The notes beneath the pieces were generated by a model. That model searched no databases and was not told the origin of the DNA. It saw nothing but the letters and a program-made list of their open reading frames with translations. Positions 48,621 to 60,285 of a stretch of 64,000 nt of DNA are shown piece by piece (the stretch's first letter is position 1; each line of letters opens with the position of its first letter). The DNA lies in NCBI RefSeq assembly GCF_022539665.2, contig NC_081340.1:7253357-7317356 (forward strand). The letters run 5' to 3'. The stretch is from Daphnia carinata. Taxonomy: Eukaryota; Arthropoda; Branchiopoda; Diplostraca; Daphniidae. The position numbers were made by a program, and so were the translations under genes.

Positions 48621-49787
48621 TCAGAGATTACAGCAGACCTTCAGAGCGTTAATTGATTGGAGAACGTCGGCAATGAAGGGTCTCTCTTTGGGATCGACTA
48701 CGAGCATAGTGGAAATTAAGTCATTGAACGATGGACTGACTCCAGAGCTAGTGGAATGAGAAAAATGATTCGTGCCACTGGATACTGCTAAGGCAACGCT
48801 ATCACCCCGTTCGAAAACCTCGTCGTAGGGTGACTTGTAATAGCAAAGAGCATATAGTAGGCACCCCAAAGACTAAAATGTGAATGCCTCATTACGAAAT
48901 GAACATTTTTGTTTGCAATAGTCAAAAAGGTACCCAAATATCAGTGCGTTCATCGATCGTGGTTGGATTCTGGACGTTGAACAATTCCGGAGCACGGTAG
49001 GTCATGGAGCACCGTTCCCCTGCATCATCCTGGAGTCTCTGGGCAGCATTGTAGCTGGTTATCTCCAAACGAGCTGGAGCAGCAGAACCTATGGAAAGTC
49101 ACTTAGAACTGGGGTACGTCAGAAATTACAATATTAGTTTTACCAAGATCCATTATGACCACTCGGTCGTTGGGAGCAAGTAAAATATTTGCTGGTTTCA
49201 AATCACGATGTGCCGCTCCAATTAGGTGGATGGCGGCTAATCCTTCACATATTTGTTGAAAATAACTAAGAATAAGCTTATTAGGCAATGGTTCTTGCCT
49301 TGCTTGTCTCTTCTCCAGTAATTTTTGCAAAGAGCCAAACTAGACAGTAATGTGAGACATAAAATTAGTGAAATCAAGGGTATTCTAAGAACTCACCTTG
49401 TAAAATGGTAAAAGGAGCAGAACTAAACTGGTTTGATTGCTGGAAATATTAGCAGCACCAACTGTTTTGAAAGCAAGACATTCAATAACAGAAGGATGGT
49501 TTATCTGTTTGTGGTATCTGATTTCTTGTTCAGCAGCTTGTTCATCTTCAGCACTGTGGCAACGAATTTTTTTCAAAGCATAAAGGCGATCACTAGTGGA
49601 TTCGCTTACTAGGTCAACTGTGCTGAAACCACTACGTATTGGAACGCAATTAGTGTGACATTTCATATTCATTTATTAGTTTTAAAAAATATTACCCTTG
49701 ACCGATAAGCTCACGTACATAATATCGCTTTCCATCGATATCGTAATAATCCTTCGAGCAAATAACACTAAATATGCGTCGTAACAT
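48621..49787 (-). CDS. STK16: STK16-type serine/threonine kinase (NAK family)
   Basis: Five exons, 49787-49696, 49631-49397, 49339-49144, 49088-48934 and 48872-48621, give 309 residues, matching STK16 length. Motifs are the glycine loop LIGQGGFSTV, VAIK-type lysine in YALKKI, catalytic loop HRDLKPANILL, and DLG in place of DFG (IMDLGSAA), as usual in this family. The activation segment and APE equivalent are CSMTYRAPELF, then DERTDIWSLGCLLYA and ERP near the end. STK16 is lipid-anchored at the Golgi; here the N terminus MLRRIFSVICSKDYY has a cysteine but not the Met-Gly myristoylation start, so anchoring could rely on palmitoylation alone. A more upstream in-frame Met exists at 49877. Confidence 0.9.
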
Positions 49788-49958
49788 GATAGCAAAATTC
49801 GGATGAAAACAACTGACATTGTTCACACGTCTGTCTGCTTCTGTCATTCTAGAGCCAGAACTTTTAGGGTTCAGCAACCTTAGCCGTATTCCGCTGAATA
49901 ACGCGGGTCTTGATTAAACGTAACTTACAGGTATAATAAAGGCACTAATTTCGAGCTA

Positions 49959-49990
49959 GTATATATATATATATATGTATATGTATGTTT
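49959..49990. repeat. TA/TG microsatellite
   Basis: An uninterrupted TA run is followed by TATGTATATGTATG, in the gap between the kinase and NUP42 genes. Confidence 0.85.
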
Positions 49991-50067
49991 TTTATTTAAT
50001 TTTTCAGTAATTATCTCCAGACGAACCTGAGTCAACAAGACGGGACCAGCAGGGTTACACTTACAAT

Positions 50068-51291
50068 TTAGCGTAATTCTATTGGCGGTGGAATACGGGG
50101 GATCTTGCCAAATGTAAATTTATCGGCCTTAAACTGTTCAAGGTCAATCTGACTCAGCTGATGATGAGAAACGTTTTCAGCAATATTAGGAACAGCTGAA
50201 ACAGGTATCTGTCTTGTTATAGCATTAGGCTCCTTAGTGACAGCTGTGTTTATTACAGACTGTGGTTGCTGAGATGGTAATATAAAGCTGAAAGATGTAG
50301 CAGCTGGCTGCTGGGGAGGTAAGTGAAAACTGAAAGATGCTTCAGCAGACTGTTGTGAAGGCAATTGAAATTTGAAGGGGGTGACAGCAGTTTGCAGTTG
50401 CTGACTTGGAGCCATAATGGGATTTTGTGTAGAAGGTAGAGTGAAGCTAAATTGAGATGGACTATTTGAAGTGGTGTTGACTGCAGGAAACGATAAAACA
50501 AAATTTCCTAGTGCAGTACCAGTTGGACTGACATTTTCACCACGTTCATATCGGACCTAGACACCAATTATGTTATACTAAGAAAGAAAGTAAACAAAAT
50601 GCAATTACTATATAGTTTGAAGTAGCTTGATCAAGATTTTGCAAAGCCCTTTGAATTGTTTGATAGTTTTCAGAAAGCTTTTGAAGCTTAACAGTATAAT
50701 CATGGAATTGTCCATTCATGCTGCTATGCATTGCTTCCCATTTAAGCTCTTCGGGACTGTAGTCTACCAGGCTAGGAAGATTTTCTTCATTTTTGTTAAA
50801 AGAAATTTTGGAAAATTTTCGTAGCAGAGGAGCATAACATGAAAACAACCTTAAAAAGCTGTTAGTATTAATAACCAATCCAGTATTTTGACAAACATTG
50901 GACTCACCATTGACCTCCTTGCATAGAATTGGTAGCATCATCTTTTACAACATAGCTGAAATATAATACCAAATAATGACATTTTCAATTACTTTGTGTC
51001 TACGTGAAGCTTACAGTAAACTTTCAAGGTTTGTTTCTTGCTGTTGGCTTTCTCTGAGTTTCTGTTGCTGTGGGAAATACTGCTGTCTGACTGGCTGATT
51101 GAATGATTGTTGTTGGTAGGCGTTTCCAATGCGACCTAAACAGGAATGATACATGTACCATTAAAATTAGGGTAGATTTGTATATTGGCAAACACAATAA
51201 CACAGTCAAATTTCTCACTTTGGGTGTGTTCATTCTTGCAATTGGCACCAAATCTACATCTTCCTTCTAAAAAGAATTTGCAAACTACCAT
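50068..51291 (-). CDS. NUP42: Nucleoporin NUP42 (NUPL2) with CCCH finger
   Basis: Five exons, 51291-51219, 51135-51015, 50955-50908, 50849-50609 and 50556-50068, give 323 residues in phase. It opens with a CCCH zinc finger, MVVCKFFLEGRCRFGANCKN followed by EH, as in NUP42. A Gln-rich region follows, then GGQWLFSCYAPL and DYSPEELKWEAM, which align with the conserved middle of the family. A coiled segment comes next. The C terminus carries LEQFKADKFTFGKIPRIPPP, the short motif by which NUP42 binds Gle1 in mRNA export at the cytoplasmic face of the nuclear pore. FG dipeptides are few; Phe occurs as FSF, FKF and FTF triplets instead. Confidence 0.88.
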
Positions 51292-51586
51292 TTTAATAAA
51301 AAAAATTTCAATTGGTAGGAATTAGTAGTCGAAAACGATTTAAAGGAAGTAAAGTAAACCCTATAAATGGAGCAACAGAACCGCTTTTAACTGTTACAGT
51401 TGGGTGTTGACAACTTTAAAAATCTTCTAGACGAGTAACCACAACGTTGCCGTCGCTGAAAAAGAATAGCATTTACAGAACTTCAGATTTTTTATCGCAA
51501 TAAAAACGAACGTAAACCCACAAAATATTTGTATTTGACCTTCTAGCTCTCTTGTCAAATAATTAAGCAAATGAACATAGGTGAAA

Positions 51587-52801
51587 TTATCCCACGACCA
51601 ACTTAATTAGATAATTAGGGATGTCAAACGTCTGATCATCGGTTAAGACAATGTCGTAGTGTTCCATATAGCTTTCCAAGGACTCTTCAATCTGGAATGA
51701 GCATGTTAAATAAGGTAAAAAAAAAAACATTTCTTATTTGAAATAAAGCTATAAGACCTTTTCGTTCAAAAATCCAATTGACAGTATGGTATTTGCAGAT
51801 GTTGCACCGCAAGACATGTCAAGATCGCCTAACGAATCTCCCAAGAGAATAATGTTCTTGCAATGTGACAAATTCTTAAAGTAACTGTCTGAAAGGCATA
51901 AGGAAATATCACCCTTATCGTAGGGATGGACAAGTCGACCAGCAACCTCGTCGACAATTTCAGTCGCATCATGTCTATATTTAACATGATTCGCCACTAT
52001 TTTAAGGTTTCGTTTCAGAAGACCATGCTTTTTCAAAACTTGGAGAATTATATTTCCAAGTCCAGCAGACATAATCAAGAAAGGAACACTTGATTTATGC
52101 AGTTCTTCAAAAAAATCCAGTACACCTTCTCTGTTATCAACAGCAATATCATAATGAAAACCAAAGTCATGCTTCCTTTACAGAATTTTATGTTGCCTTA
52201 ATTGAAGAGAGTTTTCTTCGACCATAAATTTGAAATTGCTTTCCTGTAATCCACTGCATTGCATTATCCCAAAAGCTTCTCTCAGAAGAACTAATAATAG
52301 TGGGATCTTTTCTCCAATGGATTTTAATGGGTCATTATCTATCTCATAGTAGTTTGATTTCAATATATGGATAGCTTCTTTGAATTCCCGTGGCCAGCTG
52401 GAATAGCTTTCCATGACACCTAGAGAGTACTAATCTTTTTTGGGCTCAGAAATCAATTTTATGGCTATAAAATACCATAGGTTGAAAGACTTTTTTGCCC
52501 ACCAATGTGAAACTTTGTTAGTGTAAAATCAAAGTCAGCTATAACCTGTAATTGTGAAAAGTCATGGAAAAATTGTTTTTTTATTGCATTGATACTATTG
52601 TTATTAGCAAACATTAGAAACCTGAAGTTTTTCCGTTTTTCCTTTAATCAAGTGTTGAATCTTTTGCTGAATTTTTTTCCAGTCTTTAATATGTACATGG
52701 CTTTGTTTCAGCCAATCAAACTGGAATGTAGTTGCTAATGTCAAACAAAAGTGGAAAATGGAAATTTTATTTGTGCATACCCGGAGTTTCACATTATCCA
52801 T
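51587..52801 (-). CDS. NT5C3: Cytosolic 5'-nucleotidase III-like protein
   Basis: Six exons, 52801-52781, 52720-52622, 52545-52476, 52419-52197, 52130-51758 and 51691-51587, give 296 residues, the usual size. It is a HAD-fold nucleotidase of the cN-III / 7-methylguanosine phosphatase group. The catalytic DxD is in IADFDFTLTKF, motif II Ser in FLIMSAGLGN, and motif III/IV in IILLGDSLGDLDMS. The C terminus has YMEHYDIVLTDDQTF. Exon 4 most plausibly ends at a GC donor (AAG|GCAACA), which restores the family-like LQLREGVLDFFEEL. A GT donor 15 bases further on would insert five residues and leave a shorter intron. The start codon is shared closely with the divergent upstream region of the SOCS gene. 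Confidence 0.88.
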
Positions 52802-53789
52802 ATCCAGACACGCTCTCTTTTTCACAATTGGTGTACGACGAACGAATGAAGAAGGAAACCAGCAGGCTCATGATATAGCACTCGTGGTTTGCGAGATAAA
52901 AAATACCGCTTCCTGTAACAATAGCACTGATTATCAAGATGAATTCAGCAAATGTGCTTGACCCCGCAAGGTTTGTTTCTGTTTTGTATGACGTTGTTTG
53001 TTTTGTTAGATTTCTATTTTCTGCTTACATTTCCAGACGACGACAGTTGCTCATGGCAACATAAGTTTCTCAAACTACTATTTTTGCGGAACTAGAAAGC
53101 GGAATTGTTACTAACAATTTGTTAGTAAATCGCAGACTCTGGTTGTCAACTTGTTAGCATGTCTAGCTCGTCATCGTCAGTTTCCAAGATCTTATAGAAT
53201 TTGTTAGTTATACATTAAAACTGAATTTAAAAATAATTCTGTAACGTTGATTATCAACAGGTTGTTAATCTATTATAGAAAAACTTGAACCTTTGATTCC
53301 ATGCTCTTATAGTCCGCAGTTTACTGCTCTTCCGCACATTCCAGTACCCCGCGTTGTACTAACCGACACGAAAACATGGCGGTTATCTTGTCTTAGAAGA
53401 GAAAACAATGGAATCTTGTCGTCCAACCTTCTATTGTTCGTGATCTTCTTGCGCATTTGATATTTTTTGTTTAACGAAACACACGTGTCTGAAAAGAAAA
53501 GCAAAACCAGGCGTAGTTATGTGAAAGCCCCAAATATCTTCATCCCGGATCCACCTTTTACGTGACCTTCTTTTCAAACGGTAAAAAGGCGTTCTAATCT
53601 ATTTATGCTTTTTAGAATTTTTTTATTTGGATGCCAATGAAACCTTGAAAGCTCCGATAAGAAATTTTCTCTGGGATTTCGCAGTATCCATGGCCCCCTA
53701 AAAATCCTCTATTCAACAATTCATAACATTCGTGAATTTATGGTTTTTAATATAGTATTAACTTTCTTGTGCTAACAGAATGCAATATC
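52802..53789. other. Divergent promoter region
   Basis: Lies between the starts of the nucleotidase and SOCS genes. A splice acceptor just before 53780 shows that the SOCS gene has at least one non-coding upstream exon in this stretch. No other gene seen. Confidence 0.55.
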
Positions 53790-55692
53790 ATGGACACTGG
53801 AACTGATGATGATAGCACATTGTCAGAAATCCCTGTATTGGATCCTCCTCCTGGCTTTGAAGATGCAAGAAAGATGTGTGTAAACACAAAGGACCACCTC
53901 TATGATGACCCTTTTAGTGAAGAAGAGGATGGTGAACTTATGCCAGTTTTGAACTTCAAAGCTGTTTCCAAATTTGCTGCTGAATTGACACAGTCTATGC
54001 TGGCTGTTGTTGTGAAACCCAAGGTCAGATTACGGACTAAGAAACTCGTTCCTCCTTTAGAACCATATCATGCACCGTCTGATTGTGAAGTGTACTCACT
54101 CCCTATTGATTGTCTAAACAATGGTGAAATGCAGAAGGAGAAACAAAAAGACACACATAGAAACAGGCATAGTATTGCTGCTTTGCCAAGATTAGAGTCT
54201 AGTGAACCTGTTCATATGACTCTAGAAGAAGTTCAGAGCTATTTCAGGGAATTTCAAGACACATCTCTGTCAAGAAGGCGTCCTTGGATGGTTGTGCCAT
54301 CTAAATTGGAGGAAGCTCCCTCATCTGAAAGCAAGCGAAAAAGTTGCTTCGTGTGGACACCGCACGTAGTATCTAAGAACGCAAGTTTCGATGATGCGCG
54401 ATCAAAACGAAGTCGAAAGAGCTTGAGTGTGACGGCCGCAGGAATAAAACAGGCTCTCTTTAGTGTCTTTCGCATCCCGTCCCATCATCAGCTTGCATAT
54501 CATGGAGAATCCTGCAACCAGGTGTGTCCTACTGGATGGACGTTTTGCACACCAGAAAACAAATCAAGCCTTCAACAGTGCGCCGAGAGTTCACCTCAAC
54601 AACGCAGGGCTTTACCTCCTGTTCCTCAAGAAGAAGTTGGATTTGTTCGTGTACCTTCTCGCCCTTCAACAATCCTTCCATCTCTAATTGAATCCCGAGA
54701 ATGTTCGAAGCCTGTGGATCTAGCTGAACGAATATCTACTCTAAACGTACCGAATAACGTGCCTAACGGTTTCGATCCTCTTGCGAATAACTCTTCGGAG
54801 TTTAGCATGGATATGACTACCAACCAAACTAACCTAGATTTTGCCGCCTCAATCGAAGCTGTTAAAGACCACGGATGGTATTGGGGTCCTTTATCTGGCG
54901 AGGCAGCTGAGCAGATACTATCCAACGAACCAGATGGCTCTTTCCTTGTGCGAGGTTTATCTTTTAATTTCATTTCTATCGATAGCCAACTAGCACTATT
55001 GCAATGTAATAAACTTTCATTATTGGTTTGAAAGTGGACATCCGACATGTGGTGCAACACATGCGATATATTTAGGACATGTTTCGTGCTTTTATTTTGG
55101 TGCTTTTATCTATTTTTATTTTATTTATTAACTATTTGTAGATAGCAGCGACGATCACTACATCTTCTCCTTGTCGTTCAAGTTAAATGGTGGGGTACGG
55201 CATGTTCGTATCGAACATGATCACGGTAACGCATTTTCGTAATAATTATGTAGCAGCTATTGAAGTGCTATTTTTTCAAACAGGTAATTTTAGTTTCGGA
55301 AGCGTTGCTCGTTTCAAGAGCCAAACCATGGTGGAATTTATTGACAAAGCCATAGAACACTCGAGAAGCGGCCGTTTTCTATTCTTTCTTCATCGAAGAC
55401 CAACTCACGGACCGACTCGAGTCCAGTTGTTGCATCCTGTTTCAAGGTTCCGTCAAGTTCAAAGCTTACAGCACCTTTCCAGGTACGTTACGGGTCCTGC
55501 CACAATTTAATTGATGTATTGAAATGTAATCTACTTTATGTACTTTTCGTTAGATTTGTTATTTTAAAGCTAATCAGGCGAGACCAGATCAGCATGTTAC
55601 CGCTTCCAAAACGGTTACGAGAGTATTTGAATACTACTCATTATTATTCGGAGCAGCTACTAGGTTCCCCACAACATTCCCATGCCCAATAG
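53790..55692 (+). CDS. Suppressor of cytokine signalling, SOCS6/7 type
   Basis: Four coding exons, 53790-54954, 55142-55225, 55284-55482 and 55554-55692, give 528 residues. A long N-terminal region without clear domains is Ser- and Lys-rich. The SH2 domain begins HGWYWGPLSGEAAEQIL, with the phosphotyrosine-binding FLVRDSSDDHYIFSLSFK and VRHVRIEHDHGNFSFG. The SOCS box follows: SLQHLSRFVILKLIRRD, then PLPKRLREYL. The GWYWGP start, DSSDD after the Arg and long N terminus match SOCS6/SOCS7 (Drosophila Socs16D) rather than the short CIS/SOCS1-3 group. SOCS boxes recruit Elongin B/C and Cullin-5. It is convergent with UBE2G2, 244 bases apart. Confidence 0.9.
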
Positions 55693-55936
55693 AGCACCGA
55701 CATTTCTAGTCATAAAAAAAGTATTTCTAATTTAATTCAGTTTCTTTACGATTGGACAGATTCCCTTTGCCAATTTGCAATTATAGAGAACATAATATAA
55801 CCTATTAAGATTTAAACATTAGTCGTGTTTTCGTGTTGTAACACCGGACAATCAATACAATTTGATTGACGAGGAATTTTCTTTTTCTAAATTAGAGGAG
55901 TTATCTTCTTAGAATTATATTTAATACATTCAGCTT

Positions 55937-56748
55937 TTAAAGAGGAATATTCAATGATTTTCGAACGATACGGGTTGCAATGCGATCAAATTCAGCCCGG
56001 TTATCCCGCCACATTTTAGCCGCATCGATATTTGCTCCACTTTCATCGTTAGGTTCTATAAATAAAAAGGGATTAAGCTTAGAAAGTATATTAAAAGCAT
56101 TGATACTGACCAGCCAACATGCTGATAACTGACAGTAGAATTTTTTCCACACTCTGGACTGGGCTCCACCTTTCTGCGCTAGATTCATAACCAAGGGGAT
56201 CATCGCCAGGTGCATGCAAGATTGAAATGCATACTCTTCCATCTGAATAAACTTAAGGTAATTTTGATTACAAGTGATTACTTAAAGAATTTGGGTTACA
56301 AAAATATTTGCATTCAAAAATACTATTTGGATGAAACATTTCACATGTAAACTGCATCTTTGGTGGACTTAGTGGATAGTCAGTGGGAAATGTTAATTTA
56401 GCTGGAAAAACACCACCTTCAAAACATGTCCCATCTGGCCCGCTGTACAATGGAAAACCGAGATACAATGTTTAGCAAGAAATCATGTGAAAAGGAAGAT
56501 AATGGAAATTATATTACACAATGAGACATTCCCAATCAAAAAAATTCTCTTCATTGATAGGACCAGCAACAATACCTTCTGGGGGATTCAGCGTGAGTTC
56601 TAAAACAAATTATGCAAGATAAATACCTTACAATCCTAATATTTAGAAAATAACTACCTCGGGTATCGGCAGATTTCATTCATTTGACAAAAGAATAAAA
56701 CTTACGCTTGTATTCGGCCATTAAACGTCGAAGTGCAGAGCCAGCCAT
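55937..56748 (-). CDS. UBE2G2: Ubiquitin-conjugating enzyme E2 G2
   Basis: Five exons, 56748-56706, 56599-56518, 56442-56324, 56251-56111 and 56055-55937, give 167 residues (human 165). The N terminus [20 protein letters not shown] and [12 protein letters not shown] are typical. The catalytic cysteine is in [15 protein letters not shown], followed by the acidic loop insertion characteristic of G2-type E2s and [20 protein letters not shown]. It ends [13 protein letters not shown]. This E2 serves ER-associated degradation with gp78/HRD1-type ligases. The acceptor of exon 4 is CTTAAG, nine bases before a second AG; using the first restores the conserved HPNIYSDGR. Confidence 0.93.
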
Positions 56749-56962
56749 TTTATAAATAAGATGAATTTTCCGGGTATTACAACAGCAAAATAATGACAGT
56801 ACCTTATTTTATTTAACTTGTTCTCTAGACGACAAGAAACAAACTGTGCGATTTTCCGCGTAATAAATGGTGGTAGTTTTATCCGTTAGGTGGCGCGGTC
56901 GATAGCGCTGTAGCGTACTGGCGCTTGGGGCTTATTTATTCGGACTTAAAACCGAGAGAAGT

Positions 56963-57014
56963 CGGACTTGTTTAGTCGGGCTTATTTAGTCGGGCTTATT
57001 TAGTCGGGCTTAAA
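56963..57014. repeat. Short tandem repeat, 14-base unit
   Basis: About three head-to-tail copies of GGGCTTATTTAGTC, the first one variant. The same text ending TCGGGCTTAAAA occurs again at about 63599-63610 beside another short element copy. Confidence 0.8.
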
Positions 57015-57242
57015 AATTTTTTCTGAAAAAATTGACACTCATAGGAATTGGTTGAATATCAAAGGATATACTCAAAATCGAATGCTAATTCCGGGAAAAT
57101 TGTTATTTTTTTCATTAAGTTAATGGTTTTTGAAATACACCGAATATCTGAAGTAATGCTAGCGCGCCAGTACGCTACAACGCTAACGTGATGCAGCAGA
57201 AATATTTGGTGAGTATATGTAGAGAATTAACTAAATCTGACT

Positions 57243-57415
57243 GGTAGATGGCGATAGCAGTAAAAATACCAATATTATTTTTGGGGGGGGTAAAACGGAT
57301 TGCCATTTGTATGGCCATTTGTATGGCAATCCGTTTTACACACAAAAAAAAAATTTCGCCAAAAAAAAAAAAAAAATCACACTTTTTTCTTTTTTTCCGA
57401 CACGTAGCCATCTAC
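57243..57415. repeat. Short TIR element, copy 1
   Basis: Bounded by inverted ends of the type TAGATGGC ... GCCATCTA. Inside is an inverted pair GTAAAACGGATTGCCAT and its complement, with A/T runs. No coding. It looks like a MITE and lies just outside the left arm of the large palindrome. Confidence 0.6.
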
Positions 57416-57529
57416 CGCTCAGACTCGTTATTACTGGCGTAGGCAATTTCAGTCCATTGGATGCCATTCGCAGTTAGTTCAGTTGCGTGGATGGTGGGAA
57501 TAACGCGTGGCTGGAGGAACAATTGAAAA

Positions 57530-58106
57530 ATGGATAAGATAATACAACAAAAGGATGGTAAGTATAAACATTATTATATTGGTTTTCAATTATTAATTAT
57601 TGTTTATTAGATCAAATTATGAAGCTGCAGGCCCAATTATTGGAACAACACAAAATATTAGATAACAGCAAAGCTAAGGATGGTAAGGGCTTATACGTAA
57701 TGATTCTATTTATTTGCTTTTATTCATTTGTGTTTTGTAGCTCAAATTTTGAGTCTACAAGCTCAGCTAGGGGAAAAGAACAAATTGGAATGGAACAGTT
57801 TCCAAACAGTGAAGGAGGTTTTTCCAAACTCATCCGTAACTGAACATGAGGATGAATTGGCATTAGGCGAACACAGTCAGGTACCTAAACTTTTCAAATA
57901 AGAATTCAAAATAAGTATAGAATTTTAACAAACAATTATTTATTGCTTAGTTATTCAGTCTACCACCTAACAGTGTGTTAAAGTTAAATTCTGTTAGTGC
58001 TGCACTAAAAGAATTGTTAGTAATAAGTCCATGCAGCGAAGGAATTGAACAATTGTGGGACCGTATTTGGGCTGAAAATGGGTGTGGTACGGAAACCCAG
58101 AAATAG
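57530..58106 (+). CDS. Small coiled-coil protein in left palindrome arm
   Basis: Four exons, 57530-57557, 57611-57682, 57741-57880 and 57951-58106, give 131 residues in phase (1, 1, 0). The N-terminal half is a likely coiled coil of two related units (DQIMKLQAQLLEQHKILDNS and AQILSLQAQLGEKNKLEWNS), each in its own exon. The C-terminal half is SLPPNSVLKLNSVSAALKEL and ends WDRIWAENGCGTETQK. Clean GT-AG introns argue for a normal gene rather than a processed copy. A second, broken copy lies in the right arm. The family is not recognised. It may be a passenger gene or part of a mobile unit. Confidence 0.55.
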
Positions 58107-59058
58107 CATGAGTTCAACATAAAACATGAATTAGGTACTTTTCGGTTTTTTGTCTATCGAAACAGTATTTTTAATGCTATTATTTTGCATTCACAGAATT
58201 CTAGTGGGGGATCAAGTCAAGTCTAGAAGTGTTACAGGATGGAAGAGTGAGCCTACAGTTGAAAAACACTGAAAGTGCATTACCATTAAGGTATGAGGTA
58301 AAGTAATAGAGTATGCAAATTGTCTAATGAGAAGTACCATCTTGTGTGAATGAATCCTGTGTAACAGCAATCCTTTATAGTTCTGTTATAGCTAGAAGCC
58401 TCAAATAATTCTGCTTCTCTTGCTAAAGAACAACTTGTCCTTTACATTCAGAGTGTTGGTGAAGCTGGGTACTTAAATGGCCCTAAAGATGTTTCACTTC
58501 ACTGGCATTGCAGCGATGAACATCACACATGGACTCTTTAGGTATGAAAGGAATTTTCTTGAAAAATTTTTGAATTTATGATGAAGCTTTTCTCCTCCTT
58601 TTTGCCAACCATGTCTAATCTACAAAAAAAAATTTATCCAATAGGAAAGGATTTTCAGCATACTGGGAACACAACTATCAACAATGCAACATTCTAGGGG
58701 TGTTATTTTATCCTTCAAGAGCCTTATACAATGATTTTCATCTACAATTTGTATGGCCTTTCCCGAGCTTCTGTCAGAAGTTGAATCTATGAGTCATGTA
58801 AGTCACATGAGCAACAATTGAGATGCTTAATGGTGTTGTTTTTCTTTTCTCAGTGTAGGTTAATAGTAACATTGGATCTGAAAAAATTCTTGGTTGGGGC
58901 ATGACACTGAATAAATTGTAATGATTGGATGGATGACATGATATTTCTATACTTCATTCGGATTCCCGAGACGGTATTTGATATTTAAAAAATTGAAGTG
59001 CATATCTGGGCTCCCTTCTTTTCTGAAGCCCCGTTTCCCCTTGACTCATAATAAGCCC

Positions 59059-59371
59059 GTAGGGGGTCATGCCCCTACTGTACGGTATATATAAAAACAA
59101 CATATACCGAGGTTTGGAGGGCTCTGGCCGGAAAGGGGACGTGGGGTGCCGCTTCGTCCGATGATGTGTTCACGGAGGGTGACGTGGCTGCCCACAAATC
59201 CGAACTAAAGGTTAATCGCTCCTGTAAAAATGTTCCAAATCTTCAGCTCTTCTTCCGGCTTCTCTTAGCCAATCACCGGGTAATCTCCCCGGTGGGTCAA
59301 CAAGGCAGTGTCTCCCCCTGCCTGGGTTGACGGCAACTTTTGAAAGGGCTATTGTGCCTTTTTAAAGTTGC
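59059..59371 (+). other. GC-rich hairpin block, possible structured RNA (left arm)
   Basis: In an AT-rich setting this block holds hairpins at 59059-59078 (GTAGGGG/CCCCTAC), 59257-59270 (GGCT/AGCC), 59274-59294 (CACCGGG/CCCGGTG), 59296-59331 (GTCAAC plus GGCAG paired with CTGCC plus GTTGAC) and 59333-59371 (GCAACTTT/AAAGTTGC with an inner stem). Four lie nearly back to back. A TATA-like motif follows the first hairpin. The strand of any transcript is unknown. The mirror copy occupies 60286-60598. I cannot assign it to a known RNA. Confidence 0.35.
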
Positions 59372-59661
59372 AAAAATAATTGTAATGTGCAGAGAATTGT
59401 CAATAAAATTTTTTTTATAAAATATTTTTTGCAAAATTCGTTTCTTTCATTGTTTGTATTCGCATGTTGTTACACTTTTTATATTTACCTTCCTTAATTC
59501 ACCTTTATTGTTTTTGTCACCTTTGATGGTAAGCATTGTTTCCATTGGTTTATCGTTTATCTGTAAGTATTATTTATTACACTCTTTGAATTCTTCAACT
59601 TAAATTCAGGGAACAATCTGGATATTTTATGAAGTAATTTTGTATTTTGTTTTACTCGTAT

Positions 59662-59720
59662 GGGAACCGATCCCCAGACATTCAGCGTGCAACGCCGATG
59701 CTCTAACATTGAGCCACGAT
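59662..59720 (-). repeat. Degenerate tRNA-like sequence
   Basis: The minus strand has GTGGCTCAATGTTAGAGC (A-box/D-arm type) and GGATCGGTTCCC (B-box/T-arm type) at tRNA spacing, but no acceptor stem. It is the diverged mirror partner of 60010-60073, as found in tRNA-derived SINE heads. Confidence 0.5.
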
Positions 59721-59820
59721 ATATTTCTAAATATTTTATTATCGCATATCATATGTTATCGTCTAGGATGTTTATGCAGTCTTTCACAACTATATGTTAA
59801 TCTTTCTATTGCTTCCATAA

Positions 59821-59886
59821 GGTTCTTAGCTCTGTGGTAGAGCTTTTATCTGCGATATCTGTTACCCTGGGTTCAAACCTCAGTAG
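59821..59886 (+). repeat. tRNA-like sequence at palindrome centre
   Basis: TTAGCTCTGTGGTAGAGC forms a D arm, and CTGGGTTCAAACCTCAG a T arm with B-box text. The anticodon stem and acceptor stem do not pair, so it is not a working tRNA gene. Its position coincides with the inferred symmetry centre. Confidence 0.5.
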
Positions 59887-60009
59887 ATGTGTAAAAATGA
59901 AGTAGAATAATGTAGAAGAGTATATTGCAGAATTGCATTTCAGTTTTATTCTAAGTGTAAATGCAAGTTCACAAGTGACTAGAAAAAAAAGCCAACTTAA
60001 AATCATATG

Positions 60010-60073
60010 TTTCGTGGCTCATTGGTAGAGCATCGGCGAGGTATGCCGAACATCCAGGGTTCGATCCCTGGAT
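60010..60073 (+). repeat. tRNA-like sequence
   Basis: The D arm is GCTCATTGGTAGAGC, with a perfect anticodon-type stem TCGGC/GCCGA, and the T arm has GGTTCGATCCC. Residue 33 is A instead of T and the acceptor stem fails, so a tRNA-derived repeat or pseudogene is more likely than a tRNA gene. Confidence 0.5.
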
Positions 60074-60285
60074 AATAATAGAATGGTTACAGATAACGAT
60101 AAACCAATAACCGTCACCTTACCATCAAATGTGACAAAAACAAATAAAGCAAAGCCAAAAAAAAAAAATTGATAAATGCAATGTGTGAATAAAGCTAACA
60201 CAGACAATGAAAGAAAAGAATTTTGCAAAAAATATTTTATAAAAAAAATTTTATTGACAATTCTCTGCACATTACAATTATTTTT

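Noticed and set aside
57619-57843. Single-exon protein of 74 codons in the left arm
   Set aside because: It reads through two introns. The spliced four-exon model is in phase and repeats the coiled-coil unit.
59281-59330. U1-like snRNA from the GGCAGGGGGAGA text on the minus strand
   Set aside because: Only a short resemblance. The required 5' end and Sm site were not found in the right arrangement.
60010-60073. Functional tRNA gene
   Set aside because: The acceptor stem does not pair and position 33 is not T, although D, anticodon and T arms look tRNA-like.
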